From a virus: a stretch of DNA of 21,457 bases. This document shows positions 15,267-21,457 of this stretch, piece after piece (within the stretch, counting starts at the first letter, position 1; the number at the start of each line of letters is the position of its first letter). Below the pieces are notes generated by a model. That model saw only the letters and a list, made by a program, of their open reading frames with translations, was not told the DNA's origin and did no database searches. The translations under genes and the position numbers were made by a program. The stretch covers positions 1 to 21,457 of IMG/VR virus record IMGVR_UViG_3300020060_000028; one strand, given 5' to 3'.

Positions 15267-16862
15267 TTAGCTTGCCAGCGCGGTGCTGATTGCCGCCGCA
15301 CAGATGGGAGACGCGTATTGCTCATATGCCACTGCCGATAGATGCGTTCCGTCCGGGTAAAGCGCTGTGTTGGCAGTCGTGGCGACGAGGCCAAGAACCG
15401 GGTCGGCCGCGTAATCAGCGACCGTGTAGCCGTTGATTGAAGCGTTGGCGCGGATCTGTGTGTTGAGGTCTTGCCGGTCCAAATCCTTTGCAGAACCGGC
15501 CGCACCGAAGCCGGTACGCGGCAAGCATGTACCCACAACGATACGCACGCTCGCGCCAAGCGCCTTCTGAGCCGCAACCCACGTCTGGATGTTCGCCATG
15601 ACGGCTGCGGCAACGCCCGTCCCGGCAATGATGTCGTTCGTCCCCGCCCAAAGATGAAACATGTTCTTGCCGGTGATCGAGCCGCTGTACAGCGTAGCCT
15701 CATGCGCGGCGCGCTGTGTCACAGTCGTCGCCATCGTGATGCCGGCAATGCCGAGGTTCCACACGGCTTTGTTCGATGCCGATACCAGGGCAGACGCGAG
15801 GCGCGGAAGGGTTTTGCAGTCGTCGGTGTAAACACCCTCGGTGATGCTATCGCCGACAAACACGAGGTTGTTGTCAAACGTGGTCGGAATGCCGAACGCG
15901 GCAATCGCCGCCGTGCGGGCATCGGTTATCTGAGTATCGTTAAGCTGCGTCGGATAGATGGCGAACAGGGTGTAGTCCTGCCTTGCTGCCTTGTTCCAAG
16001 CACTCGCAACGGATGAGAACCCGAGATAGCCGCCAGCGATAGCCAGTGTCACCGGAGCCGTGATCGTGCTTTTCGCACCAGTCGTCCGATATATGCCGGA
16101 CCCGGCTGCCCCGGTGCCCAAGCCGTAGAACTCCAGAACGTCCTTTGCGGCAGGCGTCTTGTCGTTCACTGCGGCTGGATACCACCGGATCGACATGAGA
16201 TTGCTCGATGACAAAATGAGCGCATCGGATTGCGCGTTGTTCGGGAACTCATACGGCGTCATGCCTTGGATGGAGACAGATGAGGCAAAGACCATGATCT
16301 TTGTGTTTCCGAGCCGGTCAAACGCAACTCCAGCCGGAATGTTGAAATATCGAGGGATGGCATTGGGCGCGGTGTTGTCCGCCCTTCGCGTGCCGGCGAC
16401 GATTGCGTTTCGATCAGCCAGCAAGCGCGGCATGTTTGCTAGCGTCGTCTGCGTGGCGTGGTTGCCGTTGCCGCTCTGGTCATACCATGTCTTGACCATG
16501 ATGATGTCGGACGGCGAGGCCTTGAAGGCCATGGCCGTGGTGATATCTATCTGCCGGCTGATCGTGCGGTAACCGATGTCCATTTCGGCGCTGTCAGATG
16601 CGCGCACGATGCGGCAGCAAGCAAGAGCCGAGCCGGTGACCGCATTGGTCGAATAGATCGCGCCACCAGATCCTGTCGCGGGCAAGACCAGATTGACGCC
16701 GGGGGTCTCCTGGGTGATCCCGACGACAGGAAGCGCATTGGCCGCGAACGTCACAGGTATACCATAGCCATTGGTCGCCAGCGTCATGGGCGTTCCCCGC
16801 CCATTGGCTGCCACGGTGACCGGAAGGCCGCCAGATGGCTTGATGACGACAGGCCACGCCAT
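15267..16862 (-). CDS. SGNH/GDSL hydrolase with N-terminal repeats and jelly-roll-like domain
   Basis: The 531-residue protein has three visible parts. Residues 11-46 hold three imperfect repeats of about 12 residues (GLPVTVAANGRG, TPMTLATNGYG, IPVTFAANALPV). Residues about 55-325 look like a beta jelly roll of the laminin-G/arabinofuranosidase-B type, with TWYDQSGNGNHATQ at 125-138. Residues 333-531 form an SGNH esterase domain. It has GDSIT at 337-341 with nucleophile S339, block II Gly at 371-374 (GIAG), GTND at 407-410 with N409, and DGTH at 504-507 with the D504/H507 pair. All four blocks are intact, so activity as an esterase or deacetylase on a surface polysaccharide is likely; the substrate is unknown. 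The start overlaps the portal stop in TAATG. Its place within the head genes is unusual for a receptor-acting enzyme. Confidence 0.85.
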   Translation of the reverse strand: MAWPVVIKPSGGLPVTVAANGRGTPMTLATNGYGIPVTFAANALPVVGITQETPGVNLVLPATGSGGAIYSTNAVTGSALACCRIVRASDSAEMDIGYRTISRQIDITTAMAFKASPSDIIMVKTWYDQSGNGNHATQTTLANMPRLLADRNAIVAGTRRADNTAPNAIPRYFNIPAGVAFDRLGNTKIMVFASSVSIQGMTPYEFPNNAQSDALILSSSNLMSIRWYPAAVNDKTPAAKDVLEFYGLGTGAAGSGIYRTTGAKSTITAPVTLAIAGGYLGFSSVASAWNKAARQDYTLFAIYPTQLNDTQITDARTAAIAAFGIPTTFDNNLVFVGDSITEGVYTDDCKTLPRLASALVSASNKAVWNLGIAGITMATTVTQRAAHEATLYSGSITGKNMFHLWAGTNDIIAGTGVAAAVMANIQTWVAAQKALGASVRIVVGTCLPRTGFGAAGSAKDLDRQDLNTQIRANASINGYTVADYAADPVLGLVATTANTALYPDGTHLSAVAYEQYASPICAAAISTALAS

Positions 16863-19336
16863 TAGGCCTGCTCCTTTGCTGCCGTGCGCTCTGCAAGCGT
16901 CCGTTGGCGATCGGTATCCGTCTCAGTGAAGTGCTGCTGACGATCGGCCCGCCCTTCCTGCCGCTCGCCTAGCTGTTCCGTGTGCTGCTGCTGACGTTCG
17001 TTCAACTGCGCGTTGCGGTCGCCTTCGACCGCCTTCTGCTGCATGCCCTGTGCAGCCATAGCTTGGTCCACCTGCTGCGTCTGGACAGCCTGTTCCGCCG
17101 AATACTCGGAAAGCTTCTGCTTGCGCTCATCAAGGCCGATCGATGCAAGGATCTTGGCCGTGTCGGCTGTCAGCTTGTTGATCTCTGCCTGAAGCTTGCC
17201 GGACTTCGACTGCATGTCAGCCACCTGGAGTTGCAGCTTGGCGTTCTCCTGTTCGGCCTTCGTCTTGTCGGCCTGCGCCTTGATCTGGAGCTCGGCAATC
17301 TTGCGTTCGTTATCGGCCTGCGCCTGCTGGCCTTTTGCCTGCGCCGACATCAGAGAGGCCTGAGCCTTCACGCCCTCAGCCTCGGCCAGCTTGTTGTTGG
17401 CATCTGCCATGGCCTTTTCGGCATCGCCATTGCCCTGCCCCTGGCCGGCGATCTGTGCTGCCATTTGCGGAGCGGCATCAACGAAGTCATCAATGAGGCC
17501 ATTCAGCTCACGGCCAACACGATAAGGTGCCGTGACGAACTTGAGGAAGCCACCGGCCAGAGCCGCACCGGATTCGCCCATGGCAGCAAGCCCGGTAAGC
17601 GCCTGTGTGGACTGCGCCACCACGCCGAGGAATTCATTGCGAGACTGTTTCTCCTGCATCTCATCGGTCATGATGGTGGAATCGGTGGCAATCTCGAAGG
17701 CAAAGCCGCGCGTCTTGTCGTCGCGCAGAAGCTCAATCACATCTTCGATCGGGACGGTTTCCTCCGCCTGCTTGAGCGGGCCTGAGTACTTCTGCACAAT
17801 CGCCTGTTGCGCCTGCTGGAACTGCTGCTGAGCCTGCTGTGGGTCGATCTGTTGAGGCTGTCCGGGTTGAGGCTGTTGCTGCTTCTGCATGGCCTGCTGA
17901 GCCATTTCCTTGGCTTTCTCGCCAAGCTCCGTCAGTTCCTTTTTGGCGGCGGCCTCGATCTCCTTGACCGTCTTGGAAATCTCGGCTTTCGTCGGGATCT
18001 CCAACTGCGCCATGTCGAGCAACGTCTCTTTCGAGAACTTGTCAGACGCTATCTCGGCCACGATGCGCGCCACATCCCTGGCCACACGCTGCAATTCATC
18101 GATCTTGTCGCGCACACGAACCGAACCATACTGGCTCTTGAGCTGCTGAGCGCCCAATGTCTCTTCAGCCTCAGTGGCACCGCGCATAATGTCGGATATG
18201 CCGGAAAGCTGATAGAAATCCTCGATCAACTGGCCGCGCGCTTCGATCAGGCCTTGAATAGCCGTGGCAATGTCGGCCAGCGGCATCCACGTGACGAAAC
18301 CAGTTGCCGAACCTGAGACGAGCGCCGCCCCAGGCACCGAGATAATGATCTCGTCATCATCCGAGCGTAGCGCTGCCTGGATTGCGTCTCCAATGTCGCC
18401 ACCGGCCGGCACAAGGCCCTTCAGCTTGATCTTGTCCAGCAACAGGTAAATGCGGCTGGTGAGCGTGCTGATCTTGGCCAGATGCGCTGCATAGCGCGTG
18501 TAATCAGGCACCGGAACAAGAGAACGCCTGCGCAGCGTGCCATAGGCGGGCCGTGGACAGGGGAAGAAGTCCTTGAGCGTCAGATGGGGCTTGCCCTCAT
18601 CCAGCATCACAGGACAGTCAGGAGCGGCCCAATACACCTTGTTGTCGTTGCGGTGCCAGACTTCCCAGACGCCAGCTTTCTTGCTGTCGTCGGCGCCGCC
18701 ATTGTCCTTGTCATCACGGCGGATTTCAGTCTTTGCCTGCTGATAGGCCTTGCCGCTGGTTTTGGCGAAGCGCTTGCGCATCTCCGCCTTGGTCATCCAT
18801 GCCCTGCGAGCTACCCATCCGACATCAACCCACGCTCTGGCTGGCTCGTGAAGGAAGTCCGTCCGGTCAACCTGATCGACGCAGGCGCGCTGCTCGCCGT
18901 CCTCGCTCTCATATGTGACCCACAAGACACCGCGATTGGTAAATGCCAGATCGTCCCTGAGCGAAAGCATGGCCTGATCGATGTTGGTGCGGTCAAAGGC
19001 CGAGGTGACGACACGCTCAAGCAATTCCGCGGTGGTGTTGTAGAGCGGCCGACGATCGGCAAACATCGGAGCGACGGCTGGAACCGGAGCATGGGCATAG
19101 ATCGCCGGCTTGAGGATCTCCATGCTGGCCCAGAACAGATCGTATTCGGGATCGAGCCAATCGTTGTCATAGTTGTTGTCACGGCTGTAGATGTCGTCAA
19201 TGCGCCGGCATGTGTCCTGATAGTCGCGGAACGTGTCCGTCGCCTTCTTGATGGCAGACAGCACGCGAGATGAGGACTTGGCTTCGCCCTCAACCTCCAG
19301 GCTATCGCTGTATTCGGATTCTTCGACTTCAGCCAC
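16862..19336 (-). CDS. Portal protein (P22-type, with long coiled-coil C-terminus)
   Basis: An 824-residue portal forms the dodecameric DNA gate at one capsid vertex. The N-terminal half resembles large portal proteins of short-tailed phages: YDNDWLDPEYDLFWASMEIL, VTSAFDRTNIDQAMLSLRDD, WVTYESEDG, VWHRNDNKVYW, and a stem/wing region with IEDFYQLSGISDIMRGATEA followed by EETLGAQQLKSQYGSVRVRD. A Gln/Pro-rich linker follows (KQQQPQPGQPQQIDPQQAQQ). The last 180 or so residues form a highly charged helical barrel-like segment (AKGQQAQADNERKIAELQIK). The start is GTG at 19336, eight bases inside the preceding 62-residue gene. At 824 residues it is longer than P22 gp1 (about 725). The long C-terminal coiled coil could extend into the capsid as a barrel, as in P22. 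Confidence 0.87.
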   Translation of the reverse strand: MAEVEESEYSDSLEVEGEAKSSSRVLSAIKKATDTFRDYQDTCRRIDDIYSRDNNYDNDWLDPEYDLFWASMEILKPAIYAHAPVPAVAPMFADRRPLYNTTAELLERVVTSAFDRTNIDQAMLSLRDDLAFTNRGVLWVTYESEDGEQRACVDQVDRTDFLHEPARAWVDVGWVARRAWMTKAEMRKRFAKTSGKAYQQAKTEIRRDDKDNGGADDSKKAGVWEVWHRNDNKVYWAAPDCPVMLDEGKPHLTLKDFFPCPRPAYGTLRRRSLVPVPDYTRYAAHLAKISTLTSRIYLLLDKIKLKGLVPAGGDIGDAIQAALRSDDDEIIISVPGAALVSGSATGFVTWMPLADIATAIQGLIEARGQLIEDFYQLSGISDIMRGATEAEETLGAQQLKSQYGSVRVRDKIDELQRVARDVARIVAEIASDKFSKETLLDMAQLEIPTKAEISKTVKEIEAAAKKELTELGEKAKEMAQQAMQKQQQPQPGQPQQIDPQQAQQQFQQAQQAIVQKYSGPLKQAEETVPIEDVIELLRDDKTRGFAFEIATDSTIMTDEMQEKQSRNEFLGVVAQSTQALTGLAAMGESGAALAGGFLKFVTAPYRVGRELNGLIDDFVDAAPQMAAQIAGQGQGNGDAEKAMADANNKLAEAEGVKAQASLMSAQAKGQQAQADNERKIAELQIKAQADKTKAEQENAKLQLQVADMQSKSGKLQAEINKLTADTAKILASIGLDERKQKLSEYSAEQAVQTQQVDQAMAAQGMQQKAVEGDRNAQLNERQQQHTEQLGERQEGRADRQQHFTETDTDRQRTLAERTAAKEQA

Positions 19337-19517
19337 CGGACACGCTCACCAGTTCGAAGCGCGCAACATCACGGGTCGGGTCAAACTCCTTTATCTCAAA
19401 CAAATGCTTCTCTATCCGTGCGCCAACCACGAACCATCTAGTGATGCGCGGGCTCCTGACCTTGTCGGCGGCGATAGTTATCGCCCTGATCCTGCAATGC
19501 GGGTTCGCCATGCTCAT
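19329..19517 (-). CDS. Small protein between terminase and portal, unknown function
   Basis: A 62-residue protein starts MSMANPHCRIRAITIAADKV and contains RITRWFVVGARIEKHLFEIK, with mixed strands and basic residues. Its ATG overlaps the terminase stop in ATGA, and its stop lies eight bases inside the portal gene. Translational coupling on both sides supports it being real. A second ATG two codons in (19511) is an alternative start. No motif identifies a function. Small ORFs at this position occur in several related phages, but their role is unknown to me. Confidence 0.6.
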   Translation of the reverse strand: MSMANPHCRIRAITIAADKVRSPRITRWFVVGARIEKHLFEIKEFDPTRDVARFELVSVSGG

Positions 19518-20881
19518 CTCCTGCCCGCTTTCGGCAAAGCCGGCGCGAGAACGTATCCATCTTCCATCTGGTAGATCGGCTTGGGCGCTTCTGGCTTTGG
19601 AGTGGGCAGATCGCGCCAGGCCATGGCCATGTATCGAAAGGCGTCAGCCAGATGCGATGACCAGTCATGCACTTCACTGGCCTTGAATGTCTTCTTGTCG
19701 TCGTCCCATTCGCGCCGGTACTGTTCGAGCGCCGAAATGCCCTGCTCCTCACAACGAGGATGGAAGACAGACCGAGCCAGCGTCTTGCGGGCCGCGTTGA
19801 TGCCGTCCAGCTTGCCAGCCAATGGCACGACTTGCGGGTGAAGCCCAAAGCCCTGCATCGTCTCGACGCGGGTTCGTCCTGTGCCCCATTCCTTGACCTT
19901 GGCGTCGTGGGGCACGAAGTCCGTGCCGTCTACCCAGCCATGAAGTTCGGCACGCTGCTTTACAACCTCTGCGAAGTGATCAACGCCAACGCCGGACTGG
20001 CTGTAGCAATCGAGGATGAAGACCTGCGTCCCAACGACCTGAAACCACCAGATCGACGTGTCGTCCTTGACGCCGATATCCCATGCTCTGTGGACTGGCC
20101 GGCCTTCAACAGGCTCGATGTCGGCTATCCGCCCTTCCCTGCGAACCGCCACCATCTCACGGGCATAGAAGGCGCCCAGGATCGCCGCGTTGAAGCTGAC
20201 CTCGTATTCCTGCTCGAACTGGGCGCGGCCTATGTCCTCGCCGTATAGCGCGATGTATTCCGCGAGGCTCTCGTCAATCTGCTGCTGGGAAAGCGCGTTG
20301 GTGTCGTAGATGCTGAGCGATTCAGCGAACCATGATGGATTGGCCCTCGCCATGTCCAGCAGGGCCTTGAAGTGATTGCGCCCTCTTGGGGTGGAGATGA
20401 ACGCGGCCCAGCCGTTGTTTTCCTCCAACATCGGGCGGATGTAGCCCCAGGCCGATGGATTGGCCAAGGCGAACTCTGAGAACGTGACGCCGGCAACACC
20501 AGCACCAACCAGGCTGTTGTAGCGATCGGAGCCGACGAGCTGCCATGTGGCGCCGTTGACGAAGCGAATGAACATCTCCTGCTCATTGGTGCTGCTTCGA
20601 AGCTCGTGCGGGAAAGCCTCGTCTATGCGCCTTTTGCCAGTGTGCGGATTGACCGCTGCCCACAGTGCTTTGCGGGCCTGGGCATACTCAGGGAGCGCCG
20701 TCCAGTACGTTGCAGGGCGTTCAAACGCCGCAACCGCCGTCCGATGCAGTAGCACATCATCCTTGCCGGCTCGCCTGTGCCATGCGCCTATGGCCCTCCT
20801 GCCGCCCTTTTCCAGATAGTCCCACAATGGACGCTGATAGGATCGTGGCGCCCACTTGTGCGGCAGTTCAATTGTCGGCAT
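19514..20881 (-). CDS. terL: Terminase large subunit (DNA-packaging ATPase/nuclease)
   Basis: The 455-residue protein is the packaging motor. The ATPase half shows a Walker A variant HRRAGKDD at 35-42, Walker B at 131-138 (GVTFSEFA, catalytic E136), and the coupling motif FISTPRG at 161-167. The nuclease half has AWDIGVKDDTSIWWF with D268 as first metal ligand, HD at 325-326, and the C-terminal HDWSSHLADAFRYMAMAW with D413. These are the features of large terminases with an RNase H-like nuclease domain. The length is normal. The gene overlaps the small subunit by 14 bases and couples to the next gene through ATGA. The start ATG at 20881 lacks a strong ribosome-binding site, fitting coupled translation. 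Confidence 0.93.
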   Translation of the reverse strand: MPTIELPHKWAPRSYQRPLWDYLEKGGRRAIGAWHRRAGKDDVLLHRTAVAAFERPATYWTALPEYAQARKALWAAVNPHTGKRRIDEAFPHELRSSTNEQEMFIRFVNGATWQLVGSDRYNSLVGAGVAGVTFSEFALANPSAWGYIRPMLEENNGWAAFISTPRGRNHFKALLDMARANPSWFAESLSIYDTNALSQQQIDESLAEYIALYGEDIGRAQFEQEYEVSFNAAILGAFYAREMVAVRREGRIADIEPVEGRPVHRAWDIGVKDDTSIWWFQVVGTQVFILDCYSQSGVGVDHFAEVVKQRAELHGWVDGTDFVPHDAKVKEWGTGRTRVETMQGFGLHPQVVPLAGKLDGINAARKTLARSVFHPRCEEQGISALEQYRREWDDDKKTFKASEVHDWSSHLADAFRYMAMAWRDLPTPKPEAPKPIYQMEDGYVLAPALPKAGRR

Positions 20882-21143
20882 GTCGCCGTATGATAATCTG
20901 CAAAGGGCCGCCGTCCTCGCCAGTGTGTTCTACGTTGGCCAGCTTGGCATGGATATACGGTGCGGCCTTCTCGGCAGCCCAGCATCTGGAATCGAATGCC
21001 ATCGACTCGTCCCGCAAGACGTTCAGCATGAACTCAAGCGGGGTCAGCCCTTCCTTGGCTGCTTTCTCGGCAACATCTCTTGAGCGCTTGGTGATAGAGC
21101 CAGACTTGCGCCCAGCGCCGTCGCGCTTACCGCCATGGCTCAT
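20868..21143 (-). CDS. terS: Terminase small subunit
   Basis: A 91-residue protein begins MSHGGKRDGAGRKSGSITKR and continues AAKEGLTPLEFMLNVLRDES and AAEKAAPYIHAKLANVEH. The N-terminal GGKRDGAGRKxGS element and the EGLTPLEFML block are typical of a widespread family of phage small terminase-like proteins directly upstream of terL. It is expected to recognise the packaging site and form a ring that loads DNA to the large subunit. It is shorter than P22 gp3 (about 160 residues). AAGG lies about 12 bases before the ATG. The repeats immediately upstream (about 21144-21169) could be part of its recognition region, but this is untested. Confidence 0.82.
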   Translation of the reverse strand: MSHGGKRDGAGRKSGSITKRSRDVAEKAAKEGLTPLEFMLNVLRDESMAFDSRCWAAEKAAPYIHAKLANVEHTGEDGGPLQIIIRRHADN

Positions 21144-21169
21144 CTTGATTGACCTTGATTGAATTCAAT
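21144..21169. repeat. Direct repeat and palindrome upstream of terS
   Basis: CTTGATTGA occurs at 21144-21152 and again at 21154-21162, a 10-base period. It is followed by the perfect 12-base palindrome ATTGAATTCAAT at 21158-21169. The block is AT-rich in an otherwise GC-rich window and spans the short gap between the lipoprotein stop and the terS start. It could be a protein-binding site (terminase or regulator) or simply a leader. Confidence 0.45.
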
Positions 21170-21299
21170 TGCCGGGAGCAGGCGCCAATTCCCGCTCCAG
21201 CTCGCTCCCCGACATACAGCGCATGTTGCGGGGGTTGTCCTGGCAGGGATGGGTGCAGGCGGATAGCGTTATGAGCGCTGCGAGGATGAGTGCGCGCAT
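21165..21299 (-). CDS. Small lipoprotein, possible outer-membrane spanin (Rz1-like)
   Basis: A 44-residue frame starts with ATG at 21299 and ends with TGA at 21165-21167. The N-terminus MRALILAALITLSAC is a short lipoprotein signal with the lipobox LSAC, so Cys15 would carry lipid after signal peptidase II cleavage. The mature part is about 30 residues with Pro, Cys and charged residues (THPCQDNPRNMRCMSGSELE, RELAPAPGN). Rz1-like outer spanins are small proline-containing lipoproteins, often located near lysis genes just before terminase, which suggests that role. No overlapping Rz (inner spanin) frame is seen in the 158 bases upstream, though it could lie beyond the window. There is no clear ribosome-binding site. 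Confidence 0.58.
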   Translation of the reverse strand: MRALILAALITLSACTHPCQDNPRNMRCMSGSELERELAPAPGN

Positions 21300-21344
21300 G
21301 GGCTGGCCGATCTGATTGGTGGATAGCAAACGACGCGGGAAGCG

Positions 21345-21457
21345 ATGAGCTTCTTCCCTATTGGCCCGGCGGTGACATGCCCGCTACAGAACGACCGCAA
21401 ATCATCTGGTGAAATAATAGATGCTAAACGTTTCTGGTGCAAGGGCATTCACGCCGC
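21345..21457 (+). CDS. Possible plus-strand ORF running off the right edge
   Basis: An ATG at 21345 preceded by GGGAAG (about four bases upstream) opens a frame that stays open for 37 codons to the window end. It reads MSFFPIGPAVTCPLQNDRKS, then SGEIIDAKRFWCKGIHA. No family is recognised from this fragment. It would be divergent from the lipoprotein gene. The same 158 bases contain no long minus-strand frame, so this is the best coding candidate here, but 113 bases is too short to be sure. Confidence 0.33.
   Translation, partial: MSFFPIGPAVTCPLQNDRKSSGEIIDAKRFWCKGIHA

Noticed and set aside
16982-17785. Plus-strand open frame of 267 codons, Leu-rich
   Set aside because: It lies fully antisense to the portal coiled coil; its Leu/Arg-rich composition is the expected mirror of Gln/Lys/Glu codons there.
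18482-19273. Plus-strand open frame of 263 codons
   Set aside because: Antisense shadow of the portal N-terminal half in GC-rich DNA.
1-21457. CRISPR array, tRNA, rRNA, insertion sequence or integrase
   Set aside because: No regularly spaced repeats, cloverleaf-like sequence, transposase or recombinase frame was seen on reading both strands.

Overview
The window is the structural (late) gene block of a double-stranded DNA tailed phage or prophage. It is almost entirely coding, GC-rich, and nearly all of it reads on the minus strand, so the operon runs from the right end of the window to the left. The gene set is terminase, portal, scaffold, capsid, gp4-like adaptor, gp10-like stabiliser, large internal/ejection proteins, and collar/fibre. 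There is no tape-measure, major tail tube or sheath gene. This points to a short-tailed (podovirus) particle related in layout to P22/BPP-1-type phages. The GC content and the style of the collar, fibre and SGNH proteins suggest an alphaproteobacterial host such as Rhizobiales or Sphingomonadales. That host guess is inference only. No integrase, repressor, lysogeny gene or host gene is visible, so integrated or lytic state cannot be decided here.

Packaging and head module (21299 down to 10283, minus): a 44-residue lipoprotein gene, small and large terminase subunits, a 62-residue protein and a large portal with a long coiled-coil tail come first. Next is an unusual SGNH/GDSL hydrolase with a jelly-roll-like front half, then two small proteins of unknown role, the scaffold, the major capsid protein and a likely capsid accessory protein. 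A clear intrinsic terminator (about 11741-11766) follows that accessory gene. After the terminator come a 239-residue unknown protein and a gp4-like head-tail adaptor. Many junctions overlap by 1-14 bases (TGATG, ATGA, TAATG, GTGA), implying translational coupling.

Tail and ejection module (9611 down to 1, minus): a gp10-like stabilisation protein, a GNAT-type acetyltransferase, a protein ending in a short S74-like segment, and a 730-residue ejection protein carrying a GH104 (lambda R-type) peptidoglycan-cleaving domain. These are followed by a 704-residue Gly/Ala-rich ejection protein, a tail-collar protein that probably starts at TTG, and a tail fibre/spike whose gene runs off the left edge.

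Plus-strand insertions: two free-standing HNH homing-type endonuclease genes (1518-2117 and 9710-10291) sit head-to-head with the phage gene on their left, each with its own ribosome-binding site and a plausible promoter. A small two-helix membrane ORF (2149-2367) follows the first HNH gene, and a plus-strand ORF opens at 21345 and runs off the right edge. These are the accessory content of the window. The most distinctive features are the SGNH hydrolase placed between portal and scaffold, the acetyltransferase coupled into the tail operon, and the opposite-strand endonuclease genes.
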